NCBI RefSeq assembly: GCF_963924675.1
Contig: NC_089224.1
Location: forward strand, 63,473,464-63,537,463
Source: Phocoena phocoena
Lineage: Eukaryota; Chordata; Mammalia; Artiodactyla; Phocoenidae
Length of the DNA: 64,000 bases
Direction: 5' to 3'
The position numbers and the translations under genes are program-made. Below, piece after piece: positions 11,788 through 21,285 of this stretch. Position 1 is the stretch's first letter. Every line of letters starts with the position of its first letter. The notes under the pieces are model-generated. The model searched no databases, had not been told where the DNA came from, and saw nothing but the letters and a program-made list of their open reading frames with translations.

Positions 11788-12697
11788 CTTGTGTATCTTT
11801 CTGTGAATGTGGTTTTTGTTCCACAGGCTGCAGTATTGTAGTTCTTCTTGCTTCTGCTGTCTGCCCTCTGGTGGATGAGGCTATCTAAGAGGCTTGTGCA
11901 AGCTTCCTAATGGGAGGGACTGGTGGTGGGTAGAGCTGGTTTTTGCTGTGGTGGGCAGAGCTCAGTAAAACTGTAATCTGCCTGTCTGCTGATGGGTGGG
12001 GCTGGGTTCCCTCTCTTTTGTTTGTTTGGCCTGAGGTCACCCAACACTGGAGCCTACCGGGACTCTTTGGTGGGGCTAATGGCGGACTCTAGGAGAGCTC
12101 ACACCGAGGAGTATTTCCCAGAACTTCTGCTGCCAGTGTCCTTGTCCTCACAGTGAGACACAGCCACACCCTGCCTCTATAGGAGACCCTCCAACACTAG
12201 CTGGTAGGTCTGGTTCAGTCTCCTGTGTGGTCACTGCTCCTTCCCCTGGGTCCCAATGTGCACACTATTTTGTGTGTGCCCTCCAAGAGTGAAGTCTCTG
12301 TTTCCCCCAATCCTGTCAAAGTCCTGCCATCAAATCTCGCTAGCCTTCTAAGTCTGATTCTCTAGGAATTCCTCCTCCCGTTGCCGGACCTCCAGGTTGG
12401 GAAGCCTGACGTGGGGCTCAGAACCTTCACTCCAGTGGGTGGACTTCTGTAGTATAAGTGTTCTCCAGTTTGTGAGTTACCCACCCAGCGGTTATGGGAT
12501 TTGATTTTATTGTGATTGCGCCCCTCCTACCGTCTCATTGTGGCTTCTCCTTTGTCTTTGGATGTGGGGTATCTTTTTTGGTGAGTTCCAGTGTCTTCCT
12601 GTCGATGATTGTTCAGCAGTTAGCTGTGATTCCAATGCTCTCGCACGAGGGAGTGAGCACACGTCCTTCTACTCTGCCATCCTGAACCAATCCTCCC
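11788..12697 (-). promoter_or_regulatory. L1 5' UTR / former internal promoter region
   Basis: About 910 bp lie upstream of ORF1 on the minus strand and have the base composition and wording of cetartiodactyl L1 5' UTRs: 'caggatggcagagtagaagg' at the very start, 'ctggaggtccggcaacggg', and 'accaccagtccctcccattagg'. It is richer in G and C than the rest of the element. In L1 this region holds an internal RNA polymerase II promoter. Whether this copy still drives transcription cannot be judged from sequence alone. Confidence 0.7.
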
Positions 12698-12710
12698 AAG
12701 TCACTTTTTA
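12698..12710. repeat. Right target-site duplication of the long L1
   Basis: AAGTCACTTTTTA pairs imperfectly with 6773-6786 and begins where the minus-strand L1 5' end stops. Confidence 0.65.
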
Positions 12711-13335
12711 TTGTTACTTTTTAATTTTTTTTACTAGTCAGGTCATTTAAAGTGTCATATTGATTCTTCATTTTGGCAACCTTTCCTCTTCTCATAAAGA
12801 TTAATGTGGTCTTGGATGTTAAAAGAACATTTTAAGTCTTTCCAAGTACTATAGCTAATAAAAAGCAGGGACCTGTTTCTTAGTGCCTGTGAGATGCAAG
12901 AGCTCTAGGTTGGGATCTCAAGCACTGAAGAGATGGAAAAATATCTTGGAGAATTGAGAGGTGGAATCTATCCAAAATCAAATCTATCCAACCTCAAGCC
13001 CTTGGCTGCATCCTTCAAACAATCAGCGTTTTAAGGAGGCCCAAGGGGGTGTGTGCAGGGAATAAAGGGAATAAGGATCAGTCAGGTGAATGTCCACATC
13101 ATCGTGTCTAAAGCTTGCCTCCTTCATTTGTCAGATGCAGTAAACTGCTTCTCTAATGACTTTATAGAGACCATTACCTACTGAACAGGAAGCTGTTGTA
13201 AAACTCTCCTACCCTGTGTTGCCTCTGGGTTATTGGGTGATGGGTGTGCTGTGTCAATGACAGACATGGGAAGTGTCATAGCCCGATTCACCTCGGATGT
13301 GCCACATATTTACAAAAAGCATTTTAAAACAGGTT
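12711..13335. other. Unassigned non-coding sequence
   Basis: It contains no recognised repeat or gene. Before the L1 insertion it was contiguous with the sequence left of 6773. Confidence 0.45.
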
Positions 13336-13340
13336 ATACC

Positions 13341-13712
13341 TGTCTTACCTGTGCTGCTATAACAAAAATATCATATCCTGCATGGCTTATGCAACAGAAA
13401 TTTATTTCTCACATTTCTGGAGGCTGGCAGTGTGGGATCAGAGTGCCAGGATGGTTGGGGTTGTGGTAAGAACACTTTTCCTGGCTTACAGATGGATTTT
13501 TTCTTGTTACGCCCTCAGAGAGAGAGAGAGAGAGGAAGCAAGCTCTCTTTTCTTCTTATAAAGGTACTAATCTGAGCTTAAGGATTTCACCCTAATGACC
13601 AAGTTGCCTCCAAAAGGCCCCACCTCCAAATGCCATCATACTGGGAATTAGGATTTCACCATCTGAACTTTGGGCGGGGGGGGCGTGCACAAATCTCCAT
13701 CCACAACAATAC
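13341..13712 (+). mobile_element. MLT1-class MaLR LTR
   Basis: 'tgtcttacctgtgctgctataac', 'cagaaatttatttctcacatttctggaggc', 'cttttcttcttataaaggtac', 'ggccccacctccaaatgccatcatactggg' and 'aggatttcaccatctgaactttggg' follow the MLT1 LTR consensus order. A GA microsatellite (13518-13534) and a G-run near 13674 lie within it. Confidence 0.8.
13518..13534. repeat. (GA)n microsatellite
   Basis: About eight GA units within the MLT1 LTR. Confidence 0.9.
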
Positions 13713-14310
13713 CAACCCTCATCCTAGAGGGGCACGCTGCACCTTAGCCTGTGGAAGTCACTGAGAACTCTTGCAGCAAAGGAAGCTCTTTCCCCTTGCA
13801 TAGCCCAGCATTTCTCCTCTTACTCAACCACAGAACCTTGGAATACGCATCAGCTTCACATGGGACAGTAGTGATCTGGAGAACATGGATGAGACTGTCC
13901 TGGCCTTGGTGGGATGCTTGCAGAAGGGGTTCAGAGGACCACTGAATAGCAGAAAGTACAACAAAGAGAGTGTCACCAGGAATGTTTCATAGCATCGAGT
14001 CTCCTTGCCACCAGTCACGAGAGGCTAGCAGAACAACCCCCAAGGCTCAGGAGTGTTCATCAACAAATGTTAATTTTGCAGTCACTCTTATGTCCTTTAG
14101 GCGTCAACTGGGGAGCTGTGTTCGACATGGTCACTCTGAGACCCAGACCGTCTCCAAACCTGTTTGCTCATCACCAGACAGAAAAGAAAGCATGGTAAAG
14201 TACACACTGGCCCTTAAAGACACATCACCTCCACTCGTGTGTCATCAGCTGCAGCAGCCACATGGCTGCATCTAAGTTCAAGTGGACAGGGAAGGGAAGT
14301 GAAATCTTAC
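13713..14310. other. Unassigned non-coding sequence
   Basis: No repeat was recognised. The 101-codon ORF at 13970-14275 has no features of a known protein family. Confidence 0.4.
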
Positions 14311-14314
14311 TGGA

Positions 14315-14800
14315 CTAGTTTCCTGGGGCTGCTGTAACAATTACCACAAGCCTGATGTCTTAAAGCAACACAGATTTATTCTCTTACGGTTCTAGAGGCC
14401 AGAAGCTCAAAATCCATATCACTAGGCTGAAACCAAGGTGTTGGTAGGGCCACGTTCCCTTTGGGGGGGCTCTAGAGGAGAATTCTTTCCTGCCTCTTCC
14501 AACTCCTGGTGGCTGCCAGCATTCCTTAGCCTGTGTCCACCTCACTTCAATCTTCAAAGCCAGCATCTTCGAATCTCTCTCTGCTGTGTTTTCATACGAC
14601 CTTCTCTGTGTGTGTCCAATCTCCCTCTTCCCCACTTATAAGCATACATGTGATTGCATCTAGGCCCACCAGGATAATCTACCCATTCAAGGTCCCTCTT
14701 TTAACCACATCTGCCAAGACCCTTTCTCCAAATAAGGTAACATTTATAGGTCCCAGGGATTGGGACTTGGTGCCTTTGGGGCGCCATTATTCAGCCTAAG
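14315..14800 (+). mobile_element. MLT1-class MaLR LTR, near full length
   Basis: It runs from 'tagtttcctggggctgctgtaacaattaccacaag' through 'agatttattctcttacggttctagaggccagaagc', 'ctcctggtggctgccagcattcc', 'tcttccccacttataagc', 'aagaccctttctccaaataaggtaac' and 'gggcgccattattcagcct'. This is the full order of an MLT1 LTR. Confidence 0.85.
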
Positions 14801-15239
14801 GAAAGAGAACAAGCATACTGTATCGATGAACAGCCCAAATGACTATCATGCTCTATTTTAGTCTCCCCTCCCACCAGCCTTCTCAACTACAGACACAGGG
14901 TTCTGAGCACTGTGCCCATCTCAGCTAAGCATTCATTCCATTTCAGATGGAGTCAGAAATTACATCCAGAGAGGGTCTCAAAGACCCAGTCGTACAGCCC
15001 TCTCCTTTTACAAATGAATAAACTGGAGCTCAGAAAATATCATATAGCCAAGGGTAGCACTGAGTTTGAGATAAAAATAAAACAGAAGTCACAAGACTTG
15101 TAATGAGCTACCAGACACTACAGGGTACTCTGTCAGCTGTGTTATTAGCCACTTGGTGGTAATCCGATTTTTGCCCTTTGAGATATACCTTTCATAGCCA
15201 CAGCCACCTCAACTCACATCACTCTGTCATCAGCCATTT
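14801..15239. other. Unassigned, with a MIR-like scrap
   Basis: 'ccttttacaaatgaataaactggagctcagaaaat' at 15003-15040 looks like reverse MIR ('tttacagatgaggaaactgaggc'). The rest is unassigned. Confidence 0.4.
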
Positions 15240-15435
15240 TCTTAGAAATTATTGCCATCTGACACTTCATCTGTATTTATATTTACTGGTTTGTTTATTG
15301 CCTGTTTCTCTCCACTACAATGTAAACTCGACATCAGCAAAATCTGTTTTGCTCACTGTTGTATCTCCAGTGTCTATAACACCTCCTGGCACATGACTGA
15401 CATTCAGTATTTGCTAAGTGAATGAATAAGTGAAT
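15240..15435 (+). mobile_element. LINE L2 3' end
   Basis: 'ctccactacaatgtaaactc', 'ttttgctcactgttgtatctccagtgtctataacacctcctggcacatgac' and 'tatttgctaagtgaatgaataagtgaa' match the L2 3' terminus. Confidence 0.85.
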
Positions 15436-16478
15436 CTGGAGAACTGACTTCCTAATAGTTTACATAAAAATTCTGCCATCACATTAATTTTGTGAAGCCT
15501 GATAATATCTTCTGGAGTATAACAACGAATTATGTTTTCAGCTTGCAATATGGTTGCAATTTTGTAAACTTTTTGTATTTGTCCTGTGCTACTTTATATT
15601 TTGTCCTATCTTTCTAAACAAATTGCTAACTTATAACAATAAAATATATGTAAACTTAAATATCAATACATCTCATACAGCAAAAACGCCTTTGCTATAA
15701 GTAAACAAAAATCTAGAAAGACTTTATTTACATAAATGGTATTTTTTAACTGACTTAGGTTTCGTGGAGGTTTTTTTTCCAACTCATCGCTGTTTTAGAC
15801 ATTTGCAATCAAGTAAAATCCATCCCCTTTAGTTTTCCTACTTGACCTTAGAGTGATGTAATAATCCTAATAAGTAGGTTATTATGTAAACTTCTGTGAC
15901 ACCAGGTTGCATTGTAAGACTTGGGAGCAGAGTCAAGCAGAATAGTAACTACGAATTATATAACTTTGGTTTATAAAACAAAGGTCTCTGATAATCAGCA
16001 AAAACAAAGTTATGAGCGTAGGCGGAGGGTGAACACATTGTTTAATGCAGCAAGAAAGGCTGCATTTCCTTGCTTTTAAAGGTGCACAGAAAAACACTAG
16101 CACTTTAGGTGAAAACAGCTGACCAAGTCCCTAACGTGGTGGAACAACTATAATGATAACAAGAATTAAATGCATTTCAGAATCTAAAGATTGGTGAAAT
16201 ATCAACAGTAACCAAAGTATATGTATAAGAATTTCTAAGGTGATGGACCTAAAGCATTTACAACTAGGAGTCCCCCATCTTCAGCCTGAGTGCACTCAAC
16301 GTGCCCTCGCCACTCCCACCATTTGGATGCCTTCTAGGACCTCCAATACACTGCAGCCTCCCTTCCCTCTAAACCTTCAACTTACCATTCCTTCCCCTGG
16401 ATGCTTTTCTCCCAAACAAGCCCCAGTCTGCCTCCACACACTCAGACTCAGTCCCTCAACCAAATCACGGGTATAATA
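15436..16478. other. Unassigned non-coding sequence
   Basis: About 1 kb of AT-rich sequence. No repeat or exon was recognised. The ORF at 16240-16476 is in C-rich sequence without a known motif. Confidence 0.4.
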
Positions 16479-16479
16479 A

Positions 16480-16580
16480 TAGTCCCTGCTCATATAAGGT
16501 TATGAGAAAAATGAAATGAGCTAATACTTATTAGTGCAGAGTCCAGTATTTGGCAAGTGGAGAACACAGAACAAATGTCT
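16480..16580 (+). mobile_element. MIR SINE fragment
   Basis: 'ataataatagtccctgctcatataaggttatgagaaaaatgaaatgagctaatac' followed by a degraded 'cagtatttggcaagtgg' matches the MIR 3' half. Confidence 0.55.
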
Positions 16581-16865
16581 ATCATCATGTTCACTATTGG
16601 TTTTCTCAGCAAGATAGTTTCCCTTGGACAAATATGCTTGAATGACTATTTGGGGCATTTGGCAGGTCAGTGGGGAGATGTTTGGGAACATGCAGTTCAT
16701 TTGGGGGATTGAATAAACACTTCAGTAAGGCTGATTCTGTACCTGACGCTTATTTCAGTTACTTCAAAGTGGAGCACAACCAGACAGAAAGCAGGGCAAT
16801 TCCAGGTCTAGCACAGCTCCAGGGCCTCCTCTTTCTGTCTCAGCAAGAAAATTTATGTATTATTA

Positions 16866-17445
16866 GCATTTCAGTCAACAGATATTTATTAATACCTATC
16901 ATGTGCCATGCCCTATCTAGAATCTAGACCTTGGGAAAACAACCTTGAACCAAACAGACAAAAATTCCTGCCCCCACGGAGCTTATTATGCTAAGGGGAT
17001 AGACAGGCAATAAAGAAAATGAACAAGTAAACATGTGTTTACTAGACTCTGGTGTTATGGAGGAAAATGAAGCAGGGTAAGTGCGGTGATCAGTGCCAAC
17101 CAGAGAGGTAGGTAGTAATTTTAAACAGGGTTATCAGGTTAGGTCTAGGTATAAAGGTAATATTTGAGCAAACACTTAAAGGAGGAAAATGGTATGTGGG
17201 TATCTGGAAGAAAAGTGCTCCAGGCAAAGGGAAGAATCAGCACAAAGGCCCTGAGGCGGAATTATGGCTGTGTGTTCAAAAAAGCAGGAAGGAAGCCAGT
17301 GTAGCTGTATGTAGCACAGTGAATCAGGGGAAGAGCTGTAAGGGCCAGATGTTGAAGGACCTTGCAAACTATGTCAGAAAGTTGGCTTGCACCCTATGAG
17401 AGCCAGAAAACCAGTTCAGGGCTCTCAGCAGAGGAAAGGCAAATT
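16866..17445 (-). mobile_element. LINE L2 fragment, about 580 bp
   Basis: The plus-strand text 'cagacaaaaattcctgcccccacggagcttattatgct', 'gggtatctggaagaaaagtgctccaggcaaagggaagaatcagcacaaaggccctgagg', 'aggaaggaagccagtgtagctg' and 'agggccagatgttgaaggaccttgcaaa' is the reverse complement of the L2 3' region. Confidence 0.8.
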
Positions 17446-17465
17446 CTGAATTATGGGTTTAAACA

Positions 17466-17645
17466 GCTGTCCCCAACTTTTTGGCACCAGGGACTGGTTT
17501 CATAGAAGACCATTTTTCCACGGACAGGGGGAAGGGGGGATGGTTCAGGTGGCAATGTGAGCGCTGGGAAGCGGGAGATGAAGCTTCACTTGCTCGCGGC
17601 TGCCCACCTCCTGCTGTGCGGCCTAGGGGTTGGGGACCCCTATTT
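17466..17645. mobile_element. Short non-autonomous DNA transposon
   Basis: The element starts 'tgtccccaactttttggcaccagggactggtttcatagaagac' and ends 'cctgctgtgcggcctaggggttggggaccccta'. The ends pair as terminal inverted repeats over GTCCCCAAC. The internal text is a common mammalian element whose family name I cannot give with certainty (probably hAT-like). It is an internally deleted copy of about 180 bp. Confidence 0.65.
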
Positions 17646-17954
17646 TAGAAGATCCAAACATGGTGTGGAATGAGCCTAGTAAAGTCCCCTCTCCCAGCAA
17701 CCCAGAAGTTTATGAATGGGCAGCCAACCTGCTATGGACTAAATTATGTCCATAATATACTTAATTTGAGCTTTAGGGATTCAGATCTTTATTCTCAGAG
17801 AGCTCTATGAGGCACATTACTATACAAATCCTGGGAGGTTGGGGAGGTGTGGGAATTTTTGCGACAAAAACAGAGGCTCTTTTAGAGGTATTGGCAGGTC
17901 AGAAGGCATCAAATGCTGTGGGAACAACCAGAAGTAAACTTAGGTGTAAGGTGC

Positions 17955-18353
17955 TGTGATGGTTAATTTTATTTGTCAACTTGACTGGACATGGGGTACC
18001 CTGATTAAAAATTATTTCTGGGTGTGTCTGTGAAGGTGTTTCCAGATGAAACTGGCATTTCAATTGGTGGACTCAGTAAAGTAGATTGCCCTCCCCAGCG
18101 TGGGTGGGCGTCATCCAATCCACTGAGGACTGAATAGAACAAAAAGTAGAGGAAGGAGGAATTTGCCCCTTTTTTGCTGCCTCACTGTTGAGCTGGGACA
18201 TCTCATCTTCTCCTGCCCTCAGCCTGAATTACATCACTGGATTTCCTGGGTCTCCCGCTTGCAGACAACAGATCTCAGCCTCCATAATCACACCAGCCAA
18301 TTCCTCATAACAAATACATATAGATATATTTAATATATATTAACTATGATTTT

Positions 18354-18384
<31 letters not shown>

Positions 18385-18428
18385 CCATCTTATTGGCTTT
18401 GTTTATGTGGAGAACCCCGACCAATACA
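17955..18428 (+). mobile_element. Full-length LTR-type repeat with internal AT microsatellite
   Basis: The element begins TGTGATGGTTAATTTTATTTG and ends GAGAACCCCGACCAATACA, with LTR-like TG...CA termini. Internal landmarks are 'ctgggtgtgtctgtgaaggtgtttccag', 'gcgtgggtgggcgtcatccaatcc' and 'agctgggacatctcatcttctcctgccctc'. The (AT)n run at 18359-18384 is internal, because the terminal segment 'cttattggctttgtttatgtggagaacc' follows it. A reverse-oriented relative lies at 45391-45898. It belongs to the ERV-derived LTR class; I am unsure of the subfamily. Confidence 0.75.
18359..18384. repeat. (AT)n microsatellite
   Basis: About 12-13 AT units inside the LTR at 17955-18428. Confidence 0.95.
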
Positions 18429-18805
18429 AATGTCTATAGGCAGTGGCCTTACTTTAAGTTCGTAACTAAGCAACTGTCATATCTCCTATGAACCAAGTAT
18501 CAATATGTATCATGGATAAACTGTATTTATAAACAACAAATTTACTGTATTTTCAAACTAGAACAGAGAGATGTTTCCAAACTGGACTAGGGGCCATGGT
18601 CAGGAAGGATCTAGAAAGAAAGGGCTAAATAAGTCAAAGATGGCATCTAAAAGATATGGGGAGTAGACTGATGGCTGGCTCACAGCCCAATAAGAGTCTT
18701 GTGGACCCACAACACACCCATGTGCATACAGTTTTTAACCTAGGCCAATTTCCTCATCTTGGAATAAGGTCACTTTCTCATTTTAAAAATAAACTCTAAA
18801 AAGGA
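18429..18805. other. Unassigned non-coding sequence
   Basis: No repeat or gene was recognised. Confidence 0.4.
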
Positions 18806-18811
18806 GTGAAA

Positions 18812-18970
18812 TAAGTGGTGATTCTCAACTATGGTATTTACTTGAGTCACCTAGGAGTTTACAAAGAACCTGGAGGCCCCCAGCTCACTGAAGGAGGAGG
18901 GGTGGGCCCCTGTGTTTTTATCAAGTTCTCCAGGTTATTCTGATACACACAGGAGTTTAAAGGCCACTAA
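18812..18970 (-). mobile_element. MER5-type hAT element
   Basis: 'gtggtgattctcaactatgg', 'gtcacctaggagtttacaaagaacctggaggcccc', 'gggtgggcccctgtgtttttatcaagttctccaggttattctgatac' follow the MER5A/B order. These elements are short non-autonomous relatives of hAT-Charlie transposons. Orientation is tentative. Confidence 0.7.
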
Positions 18971-18977
18971 TACAGAG

Positions 18978-19110
18978 CACTGGCTCTCAGACTTGACTAC
19001 CTGTTGGGATCACAGGGGAGTGGTAAGAATTACTAATGGGGTCCCTCCCAGAGACTGATATAATTGGCCTGAGTATAGCCTGGGCATTAGAACTTTCCAA
19101 AGGTCCCCAG
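18978..19110. mobile_element. Second MER5-like fragment
   Basis: 'gcactggctctcagacttgactacctgttgggatcac', then '...ggtccctcccagagactgatataattggcctgagtatagcctgggcattagaac' resembles a diverged MER5-class element directly adjoining the first. Confidence 0.55.
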
Positions 19111-19277
19111 GGGCAGCCACTGATGGAGAAGATGAGCTGCTGTCCTCAAAGGAGAATAAGCCATTCCTATATATCCCAAACCCCATTCAATCATCATCTG
19201 AAATCCGTATTCTTATCTGCCATGTTTAAAGACAGAATCCAGAAACCTAGAGGCAGTGTTCATCACTGTTATTCAGT

Positions 19278-19294
19278 AGAATATAATGAAGTCA
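19278..19294. repeat. Left target-site duplication (17 bp)
   Basis: AGAATATAATGAAGTCA is identical to 19817-19833 and brackets the L1 fragment at 19295-19816. Confidence 0.93.
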
Positions 19295-19816
19295 ACAGCA
19301 GCATTATTTACAATTACCAAGATACAGAAGCAACCTAAGTGTCTACCAACAGAAGAATGGATAAAGAAGATGTAGCACATATACGCAATGGAATACTACT
19401 CAGCCACAAAAAAGGTGAAATTTTGCCATTTGTAGCAACATGGATGGACTTGGAGGGCATTATGCTAAGTGAAATAAGTCATGCAGAGGAAGACAAATAC
19501 TCTATAGTACCATTTATATGTGGAATCTAAAAAATACAAGAAAAAAGAAGCAGATTCACAGATATAGAGAGCTAGCGGTTACCAGTGGGGAGAGGGAAGA
19601 GGAGAGGGACAAGATAGGAGTAGGGATTAAAAGTTACAAACCATTAGGCATAAAATAAATAAGCAACAGGATACATTATACAACATGGGGAACACAGCCA
19701 ATATTTTATACTAACTATAAATGGAGTATAAATTTAAAAATTGTGACTCACTATATTGTATACCTGTAACTTAAATAATATTGTATAACATCTACACTTC
19801 AATTTAAAAAATAATA
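19295..19816 (+). mobile_element. 5'-truncated L1 (about 520 bp)
   Basis: The fragment starts in the C-terminal part of ORF2 ('acagcagcattatttacaattaccaagatacagaagc', 'ggataaagaagatgtagcacatatacgcaatggaatactactcagccac') and runs through the 3' UTR to an A-rich end ('acttcaatttaaaaaataat'). The perfect 17-bp duplication on both sides shows that this is the complete original insertion. The ORF2 frame 19339-19530 is still open up to its C-terminal FICGI residues. Confidence 0.93.
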
Positions 19817-19833
19817 AGAATATAATGAAGTCA
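19817..19833. repeat. Right target-site duplication (17 bp)
   Basis: An exact copy of 19278-19294. Confidence 0.93.
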
Positions 19834-20262
19834 TGGATTAAAAGAATAAAATAATTGGCAAAACCTTGAAAAGAACCAACAGTTCTTTAGTGTTACCATT
19901 GTTTTCTCAATTATTATCAATAATGTTATCACTAGTAGTACCTGGAGCTCTGCCCTAACCCTAGCCACAGCAGCTATTTTATTTATTACTTGAAAGAAAG
20001 CAGAGAGAGCCACTTATCTGAGCTTTCACTGCTCTCAGACAGCTTCGGCTGACGGGAACATTTACTGCAAGAGTCTCTTTTCCAGTGTCCACATCTGCCT
20101 GCAGAACATGAAACTTTACGAAATGGTAGGGCTTTCATCTGTTTTCTTGGTACTCTTTTTACCGTTCATTAATCCTCCATTGCAATTTCATTTAAATGAG
20201 CACCTTGAGTACAACTATAGAGAAATGAAAAACACTCAAGTTTTGTATTTTTTATCAATTTG
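19834..20262. other. Unassigned non-coding sequence
   Basis: No repeat or gene was recognised. Confidence 0.4.
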
Positions 20263-20263
20263 A

Positions 20264-20470
20264 TGACTCATTAGCTGTGTGACTTCAGACAAGTTACTTA
20301 GCCTCTCTGAGCCTCATTTTTCTCATTTGTAAAATTGGAGCAATAATACCCACAGTTCAGGCATGCTGTCATGATGAAATGAGACCTTGTAGCTAGACCA
20401 CAAGTATAGGGCCTGGTGCACAGTAGGTATTCAAGTGCCTGGCACCAGGTAAGCGCTCAACATTGACATT
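20264..20470 (+). mobile_element. MIR SINE, near full length
   Basis: 'ttagctgtgtgacttcagacaagttacttagcctctctgagcctcatttttctcatttgtaaaattgg' is the MIR core. The 3' half with 'gggcctggtgcacagtaggtattc' and 'taagcgctcaacatt' follows, and it contains a small repeat of the last segment. Confidence 0.9.
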
Positions 20471-20679
20471 ATTCTATGTGGTACGAAAGGGAACATGGCC
20501 ACAGGTAAATCTTCTCTGTCTATTAGAGGAGCAAAGTTGAGAATTCTTTGTCTCCTGCCTCTTAGCAAATCTCAGGCTTATCTGGAGAGAAAAGATTCAG
20601 GTCAGTGATCTGCATGAGGGCTAAAAAATGCTGAAATTAGCAACTATCGATTTTGTCAACTTTGGGCCCATGTACCATA

Positions 20680-20790
20680 TAATCCTTTTCCCGTGTAGAT
20701 TCTCAGAGACAGAAAGGATCTTGGAGATCATGAAGCCCCATGCATCTTAATAGTAAAGAAATGGAGTCCCTGAATTTAAATGCTGCTTAG
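20680..20790. mobile_element. Ancient SINE-like repeat
   Basis: 'gattctcagagacagaaaggatcttggagatcatgaagcccc' followed by 'aagaaatggagtcc' resembles a common ancient mammalian motif ('ccttagagatcatctagtccaacc...gaggaaactgaggc'). Similar copies lie at 32745, 33160 and 63896. The family is not named. Confidence 0.4.
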
Positions 20791-20932
20791 GGCATGTTGG
20801 ATACTAACCTGGGTCAGGATTAGCACCCACGTCTGGAAGAAGCTCTAGTAACACTTTATATGTGTTCTAAACATTTTACAAGAAAAGCACTTAACTCTAA
20901 CATTTCTCCCCACCACAACCTCTAAAGCAGAG

Positions 20933-21132
20933 ATTCCCAACCTCGGCACTACTGACATTTGGTACTGGATAGTTCTGTCCTGTGCATTGGATCAATAGGA
21001 TGTTTAGCAGCATCCCTGGCCTCTATCCACTAGACGCTAGTAGCACGCCCACACAACCAGTTGTGACAACCAAAAATACCTCCAGACAAAACATCCCCGG
21101 GGCACAAAATGGACCTCCAGTTGAGAGCATCG
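20933..21132 (-). mobile_element. MER20 hAT-Charlie element
   Basis: Plus-strand landmarks are 'gattcccaacctcggcactactgacatttgg', 'ctgtcctgtgcattgg', 'aggatgtttagcagcatccctggcctctatccactagacgctagtagcac' and 'gttgtgacaaccaaaaatacctccagac'. This is the reverse strand of MER20, nearly complete. MER20 copies are known in placental mammals to act as hormone-responsive regulatory elements in endometrial cells; nothing here shows that this copy does so. Confidence 0.85.
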
Positions 21133-21164
21133 TTCCTTTTTTTTCTGTCATATATATATATTTT

Positions 21165-21200
21165 TTTAATTTTATTGAAGTATAGTTGTTTACAAAATGA
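21165..21200 (-). mobile_element. Very short L1 3'-end scrap
   Basis: 'tttttttaattttattgaagtatagttgtttacaaaatg' matches only the last 35-40 bp of an L1 in reverse, compare 2421-2450. It is either a severely 5'-truncated insertion or a remnant. Confidence 0.5.
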
Positions 21201-21209
21201 GATCGTACA

Positions 21210-21285
21210 ACCATCACAGAACTAAGTTCAGAGAGGTTAAGCAACTCACCGAAGGACACACGAGCTAGTAACTGGCAGAATTGGG
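21210..21285 (-). mobile_element. MIR SINE fragment
   Basis: 'aagttcagagaggttaagcaactcaccgaaggacacacgagctagtaactggcagaattggga' is the reverse MIR core. Confidence 0.75.

Larger units (their letters stand above)
6787..12697 (-). mobile_element. Near full-length LINE-1 (L1), inactive
   Basis: This is one contiguous L1 of about 5.9 kb read on the minus strand: 5' UTR (12697-11788), ORF1 (11787-10874), ORF2 (10815-7003), a short 3' UTR and an A-rich tail seen as the T-rich start at about 6787-6815. An autonomous L1 moves by target-primed reverse transcription. ORF1p is the RNA-binding chaperone, and ORF2p supplies endonuclease and reverse transcriptase. Flanking duplicated bases (6773-6786 and 12698-12710) support one insertion event. 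Both ORFs carry frameshifts and stops, so it cannot encode working proteins. The 3' UTR has the cetartiodactyl form also seen at 2421-2689. Confidence 0.92.
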
